A DNA stretch of 25,887 nt from JAFGSZ01 sp964492185 (GTDB lineage Bacteria; Bacteroidota; Bacteroidia; Bacteroidales; UBA10428). Positions 1-8,764 of this stretch are shown here, piece by piece. How positions within the stretch are numbered: position 1 is the first letter of the stretch; each line of letters begins with the position of its first letter. The translations under genes and the position numbers were made by a program. A model generated the notes under the pieces. That model was not told where the DNA came from, made no database searches, and worked only from the letters and a program-made list of their open reading frames with translations. The stretch is from assembly GCA_964492185.1 (NCBI GenBank), contig CAZBJH010000037.1, forward strand, positions 1 through 25,887. Reading direction: 5' to 3'.

Positions 1-49
1 GACCTCATGATTATGAATCATGCGCTCTAACCATCTGAGCTACCTCGCC
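1..49 (-). tRNA. tRNA-Met (CAT anticodon), 3' part cut by window edge
   Basis: Read on the minus strand, the sequence begins GGCGAGG (acceptor 5' strand), then TA, then a D-arm with GCTC/GAGC, then the anticodon arm CATGA-TTCATAA-TCATG with anticodon CAT. The variable region starts at AGGTC and the window ends before the T-arm and the acceptor 3' strand. A CAT anticodon can be elongator Met, initiator Met or lysidine-modified Ile2. The acceptor end and D-arm look like elongator Met, but the missing half prevents a firm assignment. Confidence 0.9.
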
Positions 50-82
50 ATTTATTATAACTCATCCCTTCTTTCAAGGCTG

Positions 83-90
83 CAAAGTTA
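83..90 (-). promoter_or_regulatory. Bacteroidota-type -7 box for the tRNA
   Basis: On the minus strand this reads TAACTTTG followed by C, an exact match to the Bacteroidota sigma-ABfr -7 consensus TAnnTTTG. It lies 33 nt upstream of the tRNA 5' end, a sensible distance for a short leader. No convincing TTG -33 box is seen at the usual spacing. The rest of 91-314 is AT-rich and shows no gene. Confidence 0.5.
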
Positions 91-314
91 AAATTTCTTT
101 TAAAATAATATAATTTTTTTACTTGACAATTTTTGGTATATTGCAACATTCACGTATATTGATATGTGTAATTAAAATGTTAATGAAACCCTTGTCAATG
201 TTCATATAAAAAAAAGACAAATACATAAGGGTACAGAAAAGCGGGGCAGCAAGAACCACCTTATTTTTTTTAAAAAATTATGGGGTTATAATAAACACAC
301 TAATTAAAGCTAAT

Positions 315-698
315 GTGAAAAAGAAGATCGTACTGGAATATACAATAAATTCATCGCCAAGGATATTATATACCCGATTGAGTACACCGGGAGGGCTTTC
401 GGAATGGTTTGCGGATGATGTGAATTTAAGAGGAAAGATTTTTTCTTTTATATGGAACGGTGTTGAACAAAAAGCCAGGGTAATTCAAAAAAAAGACAAT
501 AAATACATTCGTTTTCAATGGCTTGATGAAGAAAACAAGGGAGAAAACATTTATTTCGAATTTCGCATCACTATTGATGAACTGACCAGTGATGTCGCGC
601 TCATGATCACCGATTTTGTTGATGAAGATGAAGAAGAAGATTCGGTTGAACTTTGGAATACACAAATTGCAGAACTTTCTCACGTTCTTGGCATCTGA
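315..698 (+). CDS. START-like domain protein (SRPBCC/AHSA1-type fold)
   Basis: This 127-residue protein matches the small START-like (START_2 / AHSA1-related) proteins common in Bacteroidota. It has a beta-strand N-terminus (KKKIVLEYTINSSP), a helix-turn with LYTRLSTPGGLSEWFADDV, then alternating strands including FSFIWNGVEQKARV and YIRFQWLDEE. The acidic stretch DEDEEED near residues 101-108 is followed by a C-terminal helix that would close the hydrophobic pocket. The molecular role of this family is not known to me; the fold usually binds hydrophobic ligands or acts as a co-chaperone. The start is GTG at 315, since no in-frame ATG precedes the conserved N-terminus. The LPS permease gene lies 324 nt downstream on the same strand. 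Confidence 0.8.
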   Translation: MKKKIVLEYTINSSPRILYTRLSTPGGLSEWFADDVNLRGKIFSFIWNGVEQKARVIQKKDNKYIRFQWLDEENKGENIYFEFRITIDELTSDVALMITDFVDEDEEEDSVELWNTQIAELSHVLGI

Positions 699-1022
699 TT
701 CACCCGCCTTTCGGAAAATAAGTTAATTTTGTTTACGTTTTTAATGTAAACCGATAATTTTTTTCTATTGAAACCCTCACCATTACGAAAATTAATTATA
801 TGAATACAAAGATAAAAGGACATTAATAAAAAATTGAGGGGCAAAGTCTTTTATGGTGAGGGTTCGCCGAACCGAACGAAGTGAGCTCATGAACACCATA
901 AAAAATAAATATAAGGTGAATAACACCTTAAAAATATAAAAATTGGTGAGGCAACAAGTACCACAAGCATTTATTAAAGAATTAATAATTTGTAAACTAC
1001 AACATTAATTATATTATAAACA
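699..1022. repeat. Intergenic stretch with several inverted repeats, no gene seen
   Basis: The 324 nt between the START-like gene and the permease holds a perfect 12-bp inverted repeat (AACCCTCACCAT at 772-783, its complement at 853-864). The right arm can alternatively pair with CACCATA at 894-900. A separate perfect 7-bp hairpin lies at 912-930 (TAAGGTG/CACCTTA). The sequence GGCAACAAGTACCAC near 947-961 resembles GGCAGCAAGAACCAC near 244-258. This may be a decayed dispersed repeat; no coding frame is credible. Confidence 0.45.
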
Positions 1023-2552
1023 TTGAAACGCTTACATAAGCTCGTTGTAAAATCATTTTTGGGGCCCTTTTTCCTCATCTTTTTTATTGTCATGTTTATC
1101 CTGCTTATGCAGTTTCTGTGGCGATATATTGATGACCTGGTAGGAAAAGGCCTCGAATTTAAGATTATCACCGAGTTGATAATCTTTACTTCAGCCAGCC
1201 TTGTCCCCATGGCCCTGCCCCTGTCTATTCTTATGTCATCCCTGATGACCATGGGTAATATGGGGGAATATTATGAGCTTACCGCTATCAAGGCATCGGG
1301 CATTCCCCTTCAGCGCGTGATGACACCAATGTTCATTATTGTTTTTTTCCTTAGCATCGGGGCTTTCCTGTTCGCCAACAACGTGATGCCATACACAAAC
1401 CTCAAAATGCGCGCACTCCTGTATGATGTCAGGCAACAACGTCCCGAACTGCAAATAAAGACAGGAGAGTTTTACAGCGGTATTGAAGGTTACAGCATTC
1501 GTATCAATAAAAGACACCCGGAAACAAATATGCTGTACGGACTACAGCTTTATGATCACACCGAACGAAGCGGGAACACAACAGCAATATTTGCTGATTC
1601 GGGAACCATGAAAATGACAGATGATGAATCCTATCTTATCGTTACCCTTTATAACGGACAGAGCTATAATGAACTGGAAGAGGAAAGAAGAGGACGGAGA
1701 AACAGGAAATATCCCCACCGGCAGGATAAGTTCGATGAACAGCGTATTCTGATCGAACTCTCCGGGTTTGCTCTTGAACGTACCGATGAGAATCTGTTCA
1801 AGAACAGCTATCAAATGATGAACCTGTCACAGCTTGAAGAAACAAAAGATTCCCTGCATAGGGATATCAACAACAATACCTCAAACCTCAAGCTTTCATT
1901 AATGAAAACCATCTTTTTCAAAGCAAGGGATGACAAGTCGCTGTACAGCCGTTTTAAAAAGGAAACCGATACACTGCTATCCGAATTTCCTTATGAAAAC
2001 ACAGATTCCATTACCACCGTTGATCTAGACAGCCTTTTTAATCGGCTTGAATTATATGAGAAGCAACGTGCTATTGATCAGGCTTTTTCTTATGCCCGCG
2101 CTGCCAGGGGCCTGATTGATAACAATATGAAAAATATAGATTTTAAAATACGTCGGCTCAGAAGATACGAGGTCGAATGGCATCGTAAATTTACAATAGC
2201 ATTTGCATGCCTTGTCTTTTTAATGATAGGCGCCCCGCTTGGGGCAATAATACGTAAAGGAGGTCTTGGTATGCCGGTAGTAGTATCTACTTTGTTCTTT
2301 ATTTTTTATTACGTGATCTCGTTAATGGGTGAAAAATTTGTTCGCGAAAGTATACTAAGCGACTTACAGGGCATGTGGATATCTTCCGTCATTCTTTTTA
2401 TTTTGGGAATTTTTCTGACATATAAAGCCACAACGGATTCATATATACTAAATGCCGATGCTTACCACCTGTTTATTAAAAGATCATGGGAACGCATTCA
2501 GGGTTTGTTCTCAAAATTGCAGGTTACAAAAACAAACTCTGCAAAAGCTTAG
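1023..2552 (+). CDS. LptF/LptG (YjgP/YjgQ) family permease
   Basis: Inner-membrane permease of the LPS transport ABC complex, which with LptB extracts lipopolysaccharide and passes it to LptC/LptA. The 509 residues show the family layout: three N-terminal membrane segments (about 12-32, 50-75, 100-120), a large periplasmic jellyroll-like region, and three C-terminal segments (about 389-409, 415-436, 446-466). The opening MKRLHKLVVKSFLGPFF and the FLWRYIDDLVGKGL segment after TM1 are typical of Bacteroidota homologues. The periplasmic part is longer than in Proteobacteria and contains a charged, coiled-coil-like stretch around 265-385. Translation appears to start at TTG 1023, because the conserved N-terminus begins there. 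LptF and LptG cannot be told apart from one gene alone. Confidence 0.9.
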   Translation: MKRLHKLVVKSFLGPFFLIFFIVMFILLMQFLWRYIDDLVGKGLEFKIITELIIFTSASLVPMALPLSILMSSLMTMGNMGEYYELTAIKASGIPLQRVMTPMFIIVFFLSIGAFLFANNVMPYTNLKMRALLYDVRQQRPELQIKTGEFYSGIEGYSIRINKRHPETNMLYGLQLYDHTERSGNTTAIFADSGTMKMTDDESYLIVTLYNGQSYNELEEERRGRRNRKYPHRQDKFDEQRILIELSGFALERTDENLFKNSYQMMNLSQLEETKDSLHRDINNNTSNLKLSLMKTIFFKARDDKSLYSRFKKETDTLLSEFPYENTDSITTVDLDSLFNRLELYEKQRAIDQAFSYARAARGLIDNNMKNIDFKIRRLRRYEVEWHRKFTIAFACLVFLMIGAPLGAIIRKGGLGMPVVVSTLFFIFYYVISLMGEKFVRESILSDLQGMWISSVILFILGIFLTYKATTDSYILNADAYHLFIKRSWERIQGLFSKLQVTKTNSAKA

Positions 2553-2703
2553 CGGTAAGGTAACTAATGCTTCAGCTTTTGGCGCCCTGCTCATGCCTCA
2601 AACCCCAGGCATGAAGAACACAGCCTGAAAAATATAAAAATCAATTTTTCTTAACGGATTTTTCCGAATATCTTTAGCGCAACATGTGAAGACAATTGAT
2701 ATA

Positions 2704-3912
2704 ATGAAAATTCTCCAGTTAGCCAACAAAGTACCATATCCGCCAAAGGACGGGGGGTCAATAGCCATTATGAACCTGGCAAATGAATTCAGTGCCCGGG
2801 GACATGAGGTTACCCTGCTGGCTATGCTCACTCCAAAACATCAGCTTGACCTGTCTTCTGTTCCTGATATGTTTTCAAACAAAATAACATTCAGTACGGT
2901 AAGAGTAGATACTACTCCAGCGATCATACCCATGGTAGTGAACCTGCTTTTTTCCCGTAAACCCTATATTGCTCAACGCTTTATATCACAGGCATTTGAA
3001 AAAAAACTGACGGAGATCATCACTTCAACGGATTTTGACATTATTCAGCTTGAAGGCTTATACCTTGTACCTTATATCCCTGCAATTAGAAAACTCTCGA
3101 ATGCAAAAATTGCATTCCGGGCGCATAATATCGAATTTAAAATATGGAAACGGCAGCGCGATCAAACAAAGAACCTGATCAAAAAAGCATATATCCATAT
3201 TCTTTACAGCAGATTAAAAAGATTTGAAAAGAGTATTATCAACACTTATGATCTTCTTGTGCCAATAACGGACAGGGATAATAATATCTTTTCAAAGCTG
3301 GGCAACCGGAAACCGGTACATATTGTTCCCGCGGGGATAAACATAAAGGCATGGCATGCGAAAAAAACAGATCCGGAATATCCTTCGGTTTTTTTTATCG
3401 GATCGCTCGACTGGATACCTAATCAGGAAGGGCTGACATGGTTCCTGGACCATGTATGGATGCCTGTGAAAAAGAAACATCCGAAATGGCCTTTCTATGT
3501 AGCCGGGCGCAATGCCCCACGCTGGCTGGAAAAAAAGCTACTGCAAAGTAAAATTGATTATCTTGGTGAAGTAAATGATGCAAACATTTTTATGGAATCG
3601 AAGGCATTAATGGTAGTCCCCCTTTTTTCGGGCAGCGGGATGCGCGTTAAGATCATCGAGGGAATGGCAATGAATAAAACCATTGTAACAACCGGCATGG
3701 GAGCTGAAGGAATTGACTTTAAGGGCCATAACTGTATCGCTATCGCGAATTCAGCTGAAGAGTTTATAATTACTATGGAAAAGTTGCTGGATAACAGATC
3801 AATTTTTCAGGAAATTGGTGAAAATGCAGGTAAATTTGTCAGGGAAAAATACGATAATAAAAAGATTGTTGCCGGTTTGTTAAATTTTTATATCCAATAT
3901 ACAACAGGATGA
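2704..3912 (+). CDS. Glycosyltransferase, GT4-like (GT-B fold)
   Basis: Predicted sugar transferase acting on cell-surface glycan or LPS. The N-terminus MKILQLANKVPYPPKDGG carries the glycine-containing first loop of a GT-B acceptor domain. The C-terminal donor domain starts near residue 224 (YPSVFFIGSLDWIPNQEG) and includes FSGSGMRVKIIEGMAMNKTIV around 303-323, the nucleotide-sugar binding segment that ends in the conserved Glu-containing helix. A GTG at 2686 in the same frame would add six residues, but the ATG at 2704 gives the conserved family start. The stop codon overlaps the next gene's start in an ATGA, so the two transferases are probably translationally coupled. The sugar and acceptor cannot be read from the sequence. 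Confidence 0.85.
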   Translation: MKILQLANKVPYPPKDGGSIAIMNLANEFSARGHEVTLLAMLTPKHQLDLSSVPDMFSNKITFSTVRVDTTPAIIPMVVNLLFSRKPYIAQRFISQAFEKKLTEIITSTDFDIIQLEGLYLVPYIPAIRKLSNAKIAFRAHNIEFKIWKRQRDQTKNLIKKAYIHILYSRLKRFEKSIINTYDLLVPITDRDNNIFSKLGNRKPVHIVPAGINIKAWHAKKTDPEYPSVFFIGSLDWIPNQEGLTWFLDHVWMPVKKKHPKWPFYVAGRNAPRWLEKKLLQSKIDYLGEVNDANIFMESKALMVVPLFSGSGMRVKIIEGMAMNKTIVTTGMGAEGIDFKGHNCIAIANSAEEFIITMEKLLDNRSIFQEIGENAGKFVREKYDNKKIVAGLLNFYIQYTTG

Positions 3913-5084
3913 TCACATTTCTATTCTGGTTTTTTCTGATCCTTATCTGCTACGCTTATGCAGGATACACATTATTATTATTTATTATTAACCTGGTTTT
4001 AAAACTTTTCCAACACGGGCGTGCTGCGGATGAAGACATACCTCTGCCCGCGATCACCATATTTATAACCGCGTATAATGAAGAAGATTATGTTGACCGC
4101 AAAATGCAAAACACGCTTGAATTAATCTATCCGCGGGAAAAATTGCATATTCTGTGGATAACCGACGGATCTACGGACGATACTCCCGGAAAGGTGAAAA
4201 AATATAAACAGGCAGAACATTATCATTTGTCAGAACGCCGGGGAAAGGTACACGCCATGAACAGGGGGATGAATTATGTAAAAACACCATTGGTTGTATT
4301 CTCCGACACAAATACCCTTCTGGGTAAAAATGCTTTGCTCGTAATAGCACGTCTGTTTGATAATAAAAATGTCGGCTGTGTTGCCGGTGAAAAAAGGATC
4401 ATTATTCAGGATAAGGATAAAGCAGTAAGTTCGGGTGAAGGTATTTACTGGAAATACGAATCCCTGATCAAACAACTTGAATCCAACATTAGCTCCAGTC
4501 TGGGAGCTGCCGGAGAATTGTTTGCCATCAGAAGGGAATTATTCACCCCCGTGCCCGAAGATACCATCCTTGACGATTTCACAATTTCTCTTGAAATTGC
4601 AAAGAAAGGATATAAAATAAAATATTCACCCGAAGCATGGGCCAGTGAAAATGCCTCGCTGAACATAAAGGAGGAAATGAAGAGAAAGGTAAGAATAGCT
4701 TCCGGCGGTATACAAACCATGTTAAGGATGAAGGAACTTCTTAATCCTTTCCGGTACGGATTACTTTCCTTTCAGTACCTTTCACACAAGATGCTGCGCT
4801 GGACCCTGGTACCGGTATCTTTCATATTGATATTCGTGCTTAACCTGGTATTATTAATTCAGGGTAAGGATAATCAATATCTGTATTTTATATTGTTTAT
4901 AATTCAGTTATTATATTACCTGCTGGTTCTAACCGGCCGGTTGCTTAGGACAAGAAACCTGAAAGCTAAAATTATCTTTTTACCCTACTATCTGTTTATC
5001 ATGAACTATTCGGAGTTATCAGGCATGATCATGTATTTTTCAGGTAAGCATACCGCCCTGTGGGAAAAAGCAAAACGCCAGTAG
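3909..5084 (+). CDS. Membrane-bound family 2 glycosyltransferase
   Basis: GT-A fold, inverting GT2-type transferase of 391 residues. There is an N-terminal membrane segment (about 3-30), then the nucleotide-binding ITIFITAYNEEDYV near 49-62 and ITDGSTDDT near 84-92. The metal-binding position reads SDTN near 132-135, in place of the usual DxD form. A likely catalytic acidic motif is LDDF near 221-224, followed by KRKVRIASGG instead of the QxxRW motif of processive synthases. Two to three membrane segments lie between about 295 and 370. It overlaps the preceding GT by 4 nt, so the pair likely works on one glycan. The missing QxxRW suggests a non-processive enzyme, which is an inference. Confidence 0.85.
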   Translation: MITFLFWFFLILICYAYAGYTLLLFIINLVLKLFQHGRAADEDIPLPAITIFITAYNEEDYVDRKMQNTLELIYPREKLHILWITDGSTDDTPGKVKKYKQAEHYHLSERRGKVHAMNRGMNYVKTPLVVFSDTNTLLGKNALLVIARLFDNKNVGCVAGEKRIIIQDKDKAVSSGEGIYWKYESLIKQLESNISSSLGAAGELFAIRRELFTPVPEDTILDDFTISLEIAKKGYKIKYSPEAWASENASLNIKEEMKRKVRIASGGIQTMLRMKELLNPFRYGLLSFQYLSHKMLRWTLVPVSFILIFVLNLVLLIQGKDNQYLYFILFIIQLLYYLLVLTGRLLRTRNLKAKIIFLPYYLFIMNYSELSGMIMYFSGKHTALWEKAKRQ

Positions 5085-5391
5085 AACTGACTTTCTCACT
5101 TCGTTAGGTTCATACGACCTGATCTCAAACATTCTGAATATACACTGTGAGTTTGTAGACAAACTCTAATCACAGGGTCTGCTGAAAATTAATTATATTT
5201 TTTTTAACGAAATATTGGTCAAAACCCCTGCACTTACAAACAAATAATCTCAGTATAATACTCATAAAAAATTTATTTCGTGTTTTTCAGCAGGCTCTAA
5301 TTAGGACATGTTATTTACTTATGCTAATTTTGCCGGTGTTATTATTTGAAATAACAATATCCTGTTTTAAATATACTTACCTGGTGACAAG
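5085..5391. repeat. Intergenic stretch with inverted repeats, possible short element
   Basis: A perfect hairpin GAGTTTGT-AG-ACAAACTC lies at 5149-5166. A perfect 10-bp inverted repeat CTGCTGAAAA (5179-5188) / TTTTCAGCAG (5284-5293) encloses an AT-rich 95-nt core. The heptamer CTCTAAT occurs on both sides (5164-5170 and 5295-5301) and could be a target-site duplication, although the inverted repeats do not abut it symmetrically. No FMN riboswitch signature is visible ahead of ribBA. No gene is seen. Confidence 0.4.
5325..5332 (+). promoter_or_regulatory. Candidate -7 box for ribBA
   Basis: TAATTTTG followed by CC is an exact match to TAnnTTTG and predicts a leader of about 50 nt before the ribBA ATG. 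No TTG -33 box is seen at normal spacing, so this remains a candidate. Confidence 0.4.
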
Positions 5392-6648
5392 ATGGCAGAT
5401 TCAGAATTTTCCGACAGATTAAATACAGTCAAAGAAGCAGTTGATGCAATCCGTAAGGGAGAGGTGATCATTGTTGTTGATGATGAAGACCGTGAAAATG
5501 AAGGCGACTTTATTGTTGCAGCAGAACTGGTTACTCCGGAAATAGTAAATTTCATGGCTACGCGCGGCAGGGGACTGATATGCGCACCCATCCCCGAGTC
5601 GAAATGTGAAGAACTGGAACTACAAATGATGGTGGATAATAATACATCATACCACGAAACGGCTTTTACAGTGTCTGTGGATCTCCTCGGACATGGCTGT
5701 ACCACCGGCATATCGGCCAATGATCGTGCTAAAACAATACTGGCACTGGTGGATGATACCACATTGCCTGCCGACCTTGGCCGCCCGGGGCATGTGTTCC
5801 CCTTAAAAGCAAAAGAGAAAGGCGTTTTGCGCCGTCCGGGTCATACTGAAGCTGCTGTCGACCTGGCCCGCATGGCAGGCTTAAAACCCGGCGGTGCCCT
5901 TGTTGAGATAATGAACGAGGACGGAACCATGGCAAGGCTACCGCAACTAATTAAAATTGCACGAAAGTTTAACCTGAAGATCATCACTATCAAAAGTCTG
6001 GTTGCCCAGCTTTTGAAAACCGAAAGCCTGGTGATCAAGGGAGATACTGTGAAACTTCCCACAAAATACGGTGATTTCAAAGCTATTCCTTTTATACAAA
6101 AATCAAATAAAATGGAACATGTAGCCTTGTTCAAGGGTACATGGACTAAAGACGAACCAGTATTGGTCCGGGTCCATTCCTCATGCGCCACAGGAGACAT
6201 TTTTGGTTCTTACCGCTGCGATTGCGGCCCGCAACTTCATGAAGCGCTTCGTAAAATTGAAGCTGAAGGAAAAGGAGTGCTTCTGTATATGAACCAGGAA
6301 GGAAGAGGCATCGGGCTTTTCAATAAAATCAGGGCATACAGGCTGCAGGAACAGGGAAGAGATACGGTGCAGGCAAACCTTGATCTTGGTTTCCTCGAAG
6401 ATGAAAGGGATTATGGCGTTGGAGCAAATATTTTACGCGAGCTCGGTTTAAGCAAAATCAGGCTGTTAACGAATAATCCTGTAAAAAGGGCTGCCCTGGA
6501 AGGCTACGGCCTGAAGATCATGGAAAATGTCCCCCTGGAGATTCCTCCCAACGAATACAATCACTTTTATCTGAAAACCAAACGTACGAAGATGGGACAT
6601 TTTCTGGAGTTGCTGGATGAAAATAAGGATGATGAAAAAAACATCTGA
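5392..6648 (+). CDS. ribBA: Bifunctional DHBP synthase / GTP cyclohydrolase II
   Basis: Catalyses both entry steps of riboflavin synthesis. The N-terminal domain (about 1-205) makes 3,4-dihydroxy-2-butanone 4-phosphate from ribulose 5-phosphate; the C-terminal domain (about 210-418) opens GTP to the diaminopyrimidinone. RibB motifs are DDEDRENEGDF (30-40) and RRPGHTEAAVDL (147-158). RibA motifs are the zinc cysteines C265, C276 and C278 in HSSCATGD and RCDCGPQL, then NQEGRGIGL (301-309) and LLTNNP (358-363). HSS where many proteins have HSE before the first Cys is, to my knowledge, usual in Bacteroidota. Length fits the fused family. fmt begins 12 nt after the stop, so the two are likely co-transcribed. 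Confidence 0.97.
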   Translation: MADSEFSDRLNTVKEAVDAIRKGEVIIVVDDEDRENEGDFIVAAELVTPEIVNFMATRGRGLICAPIPESKCEELELQMMVDNNTSYHETAFTVSVDLLGHGCTTGISANDRAKTILALVDDTTLPADLGRPGHVFPLKAKEKGVLRRPGHTEAAVDLARMAGLKPGGALVEIMNEDGTMARLPQLIKIARKFNLKIITIKSLVAQLLKTESLVIKGDTVKLPTKYGDFKAIPFIQKSNKMEHVALFKGTWTKDEPVLVRVHSSCATGDIFGSYRCDCGPQLHEALRKIEAEGKGVLLYMNQEGRGIGLFNKIRAYRLQEQGRDTVQANLDLGFLEDERDYGVGANILRELGLSKIRLLTNNPVKRAALEGYGLKIMENVPLEIPPNEYNHFYLKTKRTKMGHFLELLDENKDDEKNI

Positions 6649-6660
6649 ATATTTCCGGAT

Positions 6661-7635
6661 ATGGTTATAAAGGATATCAAAGGCGTCTTCATGGGTACAC
6701 CTGAATTCGCGGTAGCTTCATTAAAAAAGCTACTGGAAAATGACATTCATGTTGCAGCTGTTATCACTGCTCCCGACAAGCCCGCCGGCAGAGGACGTGA
6801 GCTACAGTCATCACCTGTAAAAAAGTTTGCAGCGGAACATGATCTGCTAGTTCTTCAACCCGCTAACCTGAAAGACCCTGCATTTATTGAAGAACTGGGA
6901 GCACTGCATGCAAACCTTCAACTGGTTGTGGCTTTTCGTATGCTTCCCGAAGTAGTATGGTCAATGCCCGAATACGGAACGGTAAACCTCCACGCCTCAC
7001 TCCTGCCCGACTATCGTGGTGCGGCTCCCATAAACCGGGCTATCATGAACGGAGAAAAGAAAACCGGTGTTACCACCTTTTTTATTGAAAAAGATATTGA
7101 TACCGGCAATATCCTTTTCAGTGAAGAAGAAGATATACACCCTGATGATACAGCAGGTGATCTGCATGACAGACTGATGCATAAAGGTGCCGGACTGCTT
7201 TTAAAAACTGTTGAGGCTATTCGTAATGATAATTTTCAGGCCCGTTCACAGGCTGAACTGATAAAAGACAAAAAATCAATTAAAAAGGCTCCCAAAATAA
7301 CCAAAGATGATTGCAGGATCAACTGGCGGGATGATATGGAAAGTATATATAACTTTATCAGGGGACTCAGCCCTTATCCTGTGGCATGGACTAACATTAA
7401 GCACCATGATGAGATGATCATGCTAAAGATCTTTAAAGTACAAAAGGCTCCTGGAACACATAATGATACTGCCGGAACCCTGCACACTGACAATAAACAT
7501 TATATTAAAGTATCGGTAAAGGGAGGATATATTAACATAACTGAATTACAGCAAGCCGGCAAAAAAAGGCTTGCCGTTGATGAATTTCTTCGCGGCTTTC
7601 CTGATTTTAACCAGTGTGAATTAATTATATATTAA
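6661..7635 (+). CDS. fmt: Methionyl-tRNA formyltransferase
   Basis: Transfers a formyl group from 10-formyltetrahydrofolate to Met-tRNA(fMet) for translation initiation. The formyltransferase domain spans about 5-190: the start VFMGTPEFAV (9-18), the catalytic triad N109, H111 (NLHASLLP) and D147 (DIDTGN), and the SLLPDYRGAAPINRAI loop (113-128) that contacts the tRNA. The C-terminal OB-like domain spans about 210-324. AFRMLP (91-96) stands where Proteobacteria have AYGLILP. It follows ribBA by 12 nt. The start at ATG 6661 gives the normal short N-terminus. Its stop converges on the glucosaminidase gene with only 10 nt between the stops and no visible terminator. Confidence 0.96.
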   Translation: MVIKDIKGVFMGTPEFAVASLKKLLENDIHVAAVITAPDKPAGRGRELQSSPVKKFAAEHDLLVLQPANLKDPAFIEELGALHANLQLVVAFRMLPEVVWSMPEYGTVNLHASLLPDYRGAAPINRAIMNGEKKTGVTTFFIEKDIDTGNILFSEEEDIHPDDTAGDLHDRLMHKGAGLLLKTVEAIRNDNFQARSQAELIKDKKSIKKAPKITKDDCRINWRDDMESIYNFIRGLSPYPVAWTNIKHHDEMIMLKIFKVQKAPGTHNDTAGTLHTDNKHYIKVSVKGGYINITELQQAGKKRLAVDEFLRGFPDFNQCELIIY

Positions 7636-7645
7636 ACCATGGCTC

Positions 7646-8671
7646 TTATGCCGGGTCAAACTCAAACTGCATTTCCTCCTCGTGGTCTTTGACTTCCCTG
7701 ATCTTTATATCCGATATCCTGATAAGGGGCTTGTCTTCCTTTTTGATCTTCCTCCTGAGACTTAATTCCTGGCCCGCCAGAGGTTCCTCACCAACCTCCA
7801 TCTGATTCTTTTTGTATAATTTCTCCAGCTTAATACCATATAACTGGGAAATGTCATGCATGGTCTCTCCTTCATTCACAATATGCCGGTCATTGCCAAT
7901 AGCCGCCCTGTTTCTTTTTGGCTGCAGGTATACTATATCACCCTCCTGTAATGATTCGTTCCGCGGAAATTCATTATATTTTGTAAGCTGCCATGACATC
8001 ATGAAAAACTCATCGGTAATCGTATTAAGCCGGTCACCGGACTGTGCATAAACAAATTTTATCCTGTTGTTATAATGTATCTTTCTCGTGGAGCTTCCTG
8101 ACTCACTGGCAAATATTCTGTCTTTCCGGTCTCTTTCTTTCCGGGCAGCTGTCATTATGCCCTGATCAAGTTCATACAATCTGTATTCTTCAATGATCCT
8201 TATCAGCGCTTTGTCATATGTTTTACTTGTAGCATAACCAGCAGTTTTCAAGCCTTTTGCCCAGCCTTTATAATCAGTGGGTTCCAATCCGAAAAGGAAT
8301 GAATACCTGCTTCGGGAAGTAAGAAAATCGGAATGATCGGTATATGAATGATCAGCATTCCTGTACCTGCGGAAACATTCATTGCGTTTATCATCATCCT
8401 CCCTTATAGTCCTTCCGGTCCAGTCATGACATTTAATACCGAAATGATTATTTGCTTTCTTTGCCAGCCGGCTGTTGCCGTTCCCCGACTCAAGAATTCC
8501 CTGGGCAAGTGTTATGCTTGCCGGAATGCCCGTGCGTTTCATTTCTTTAACGGCAATCTCCCGGTAGGCAGCGATATAATCTTCCCGTGTCATGTTTCCG
8601 TTGTTCTGTGCCTGTATGGAAAAGGTAAAAAATACCGGTAAAAGAAATATTATCCCCGTTGTCCTGTTCAT
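7646..8671 (-). CDS. Secreted glucosaminidase (GH73-like) with two LysM domains
   Basis: Predicted peptidoglycan hydrolase that cleaves the glycan backbone next to N-acetylglucosamine. Residues 1-21 form a signal peptide (FSIQA then QNN). The glucosaminidase (FlgJ/GH73-type) domain covers about 28-175, with the likely catalytic Glu61 in ASITLAQGILESGNGNSRLA and the following NNHFGIKCHDWTG and YADHS-like segments. Two LysM-type repeats follow at about 205-252 and 262-307, which would anchor the enzyme to peptidoglycan; the first is divergent. The acidic C-terminal tail has no known domain. A promoter-like box lies just upstream, so the gene is probably transcribed apart from panB-rluA. Likely role: cell-wall remodelling or daughter-cell separation. 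Confidence 0.9.
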   Translation of the reverse strand: MNRTTGIIFLLPVFFTFSIQAQNNGNMTREDYIAAYREIAVKEMKRTGIPASITLAQGILESGNGNSRLAKKANNHFGIKCHDWTGRTIREDDDKRNECFRRYRNADHSYTDHSDFLTSRSRYSFLFGLEPTDYKGWAKGLKTAGYATSKTYDKALIRIIEEYRLYELDQGIMTAARKERDRKDRIFASESGSSTRKIHYNNRIKFVYAQSGDRLNTITDEFFMMSWQLTKYNEFPRNESLQEGDIVYLQPKRNRAAIGNDRHIVNEGETMHDISQLYGIKLEKLYKKNQMEVGEEPLAGQELSLRRKIKKEDKPLIRISDIKIREVKDHEEEMQFEFDPA

Positions 8672-8688
8672 TTTGAAATCATTTTATG

Positions 8689-8696
8689 CAAAACTA
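8689..8696 (-). promoter_or_regulatory. Candidate -7 box for the glucosaminidase gene
   Basis: On the minus strand this reads TAGTTTTG followed by C, an exact TAnnTTTG match, 17 nt upstream of the ATG at 8671. The implied leader would be only about 10 nt. Confidence 0.4.
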
Positions 8697-8764
8697 AAAT
8701 TTTATTATATAAGCTGTATTATTCAGCGTCAGGCTTTTTCAACATATCAGGAAATTCTCATTCA

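Noticed and set aside
2592..2613. Terminator after the permease gene
   Set aside because: CATGCCT/AGGCATG forms a 7-bp hairpin, but it has no T-run and an 8-nt loop, so it is not convincing as a terminator.
5085..5391. FMN riboswitch ahead of ribBA
   Set aside because: None of the conserved RFN-element segments is visible.
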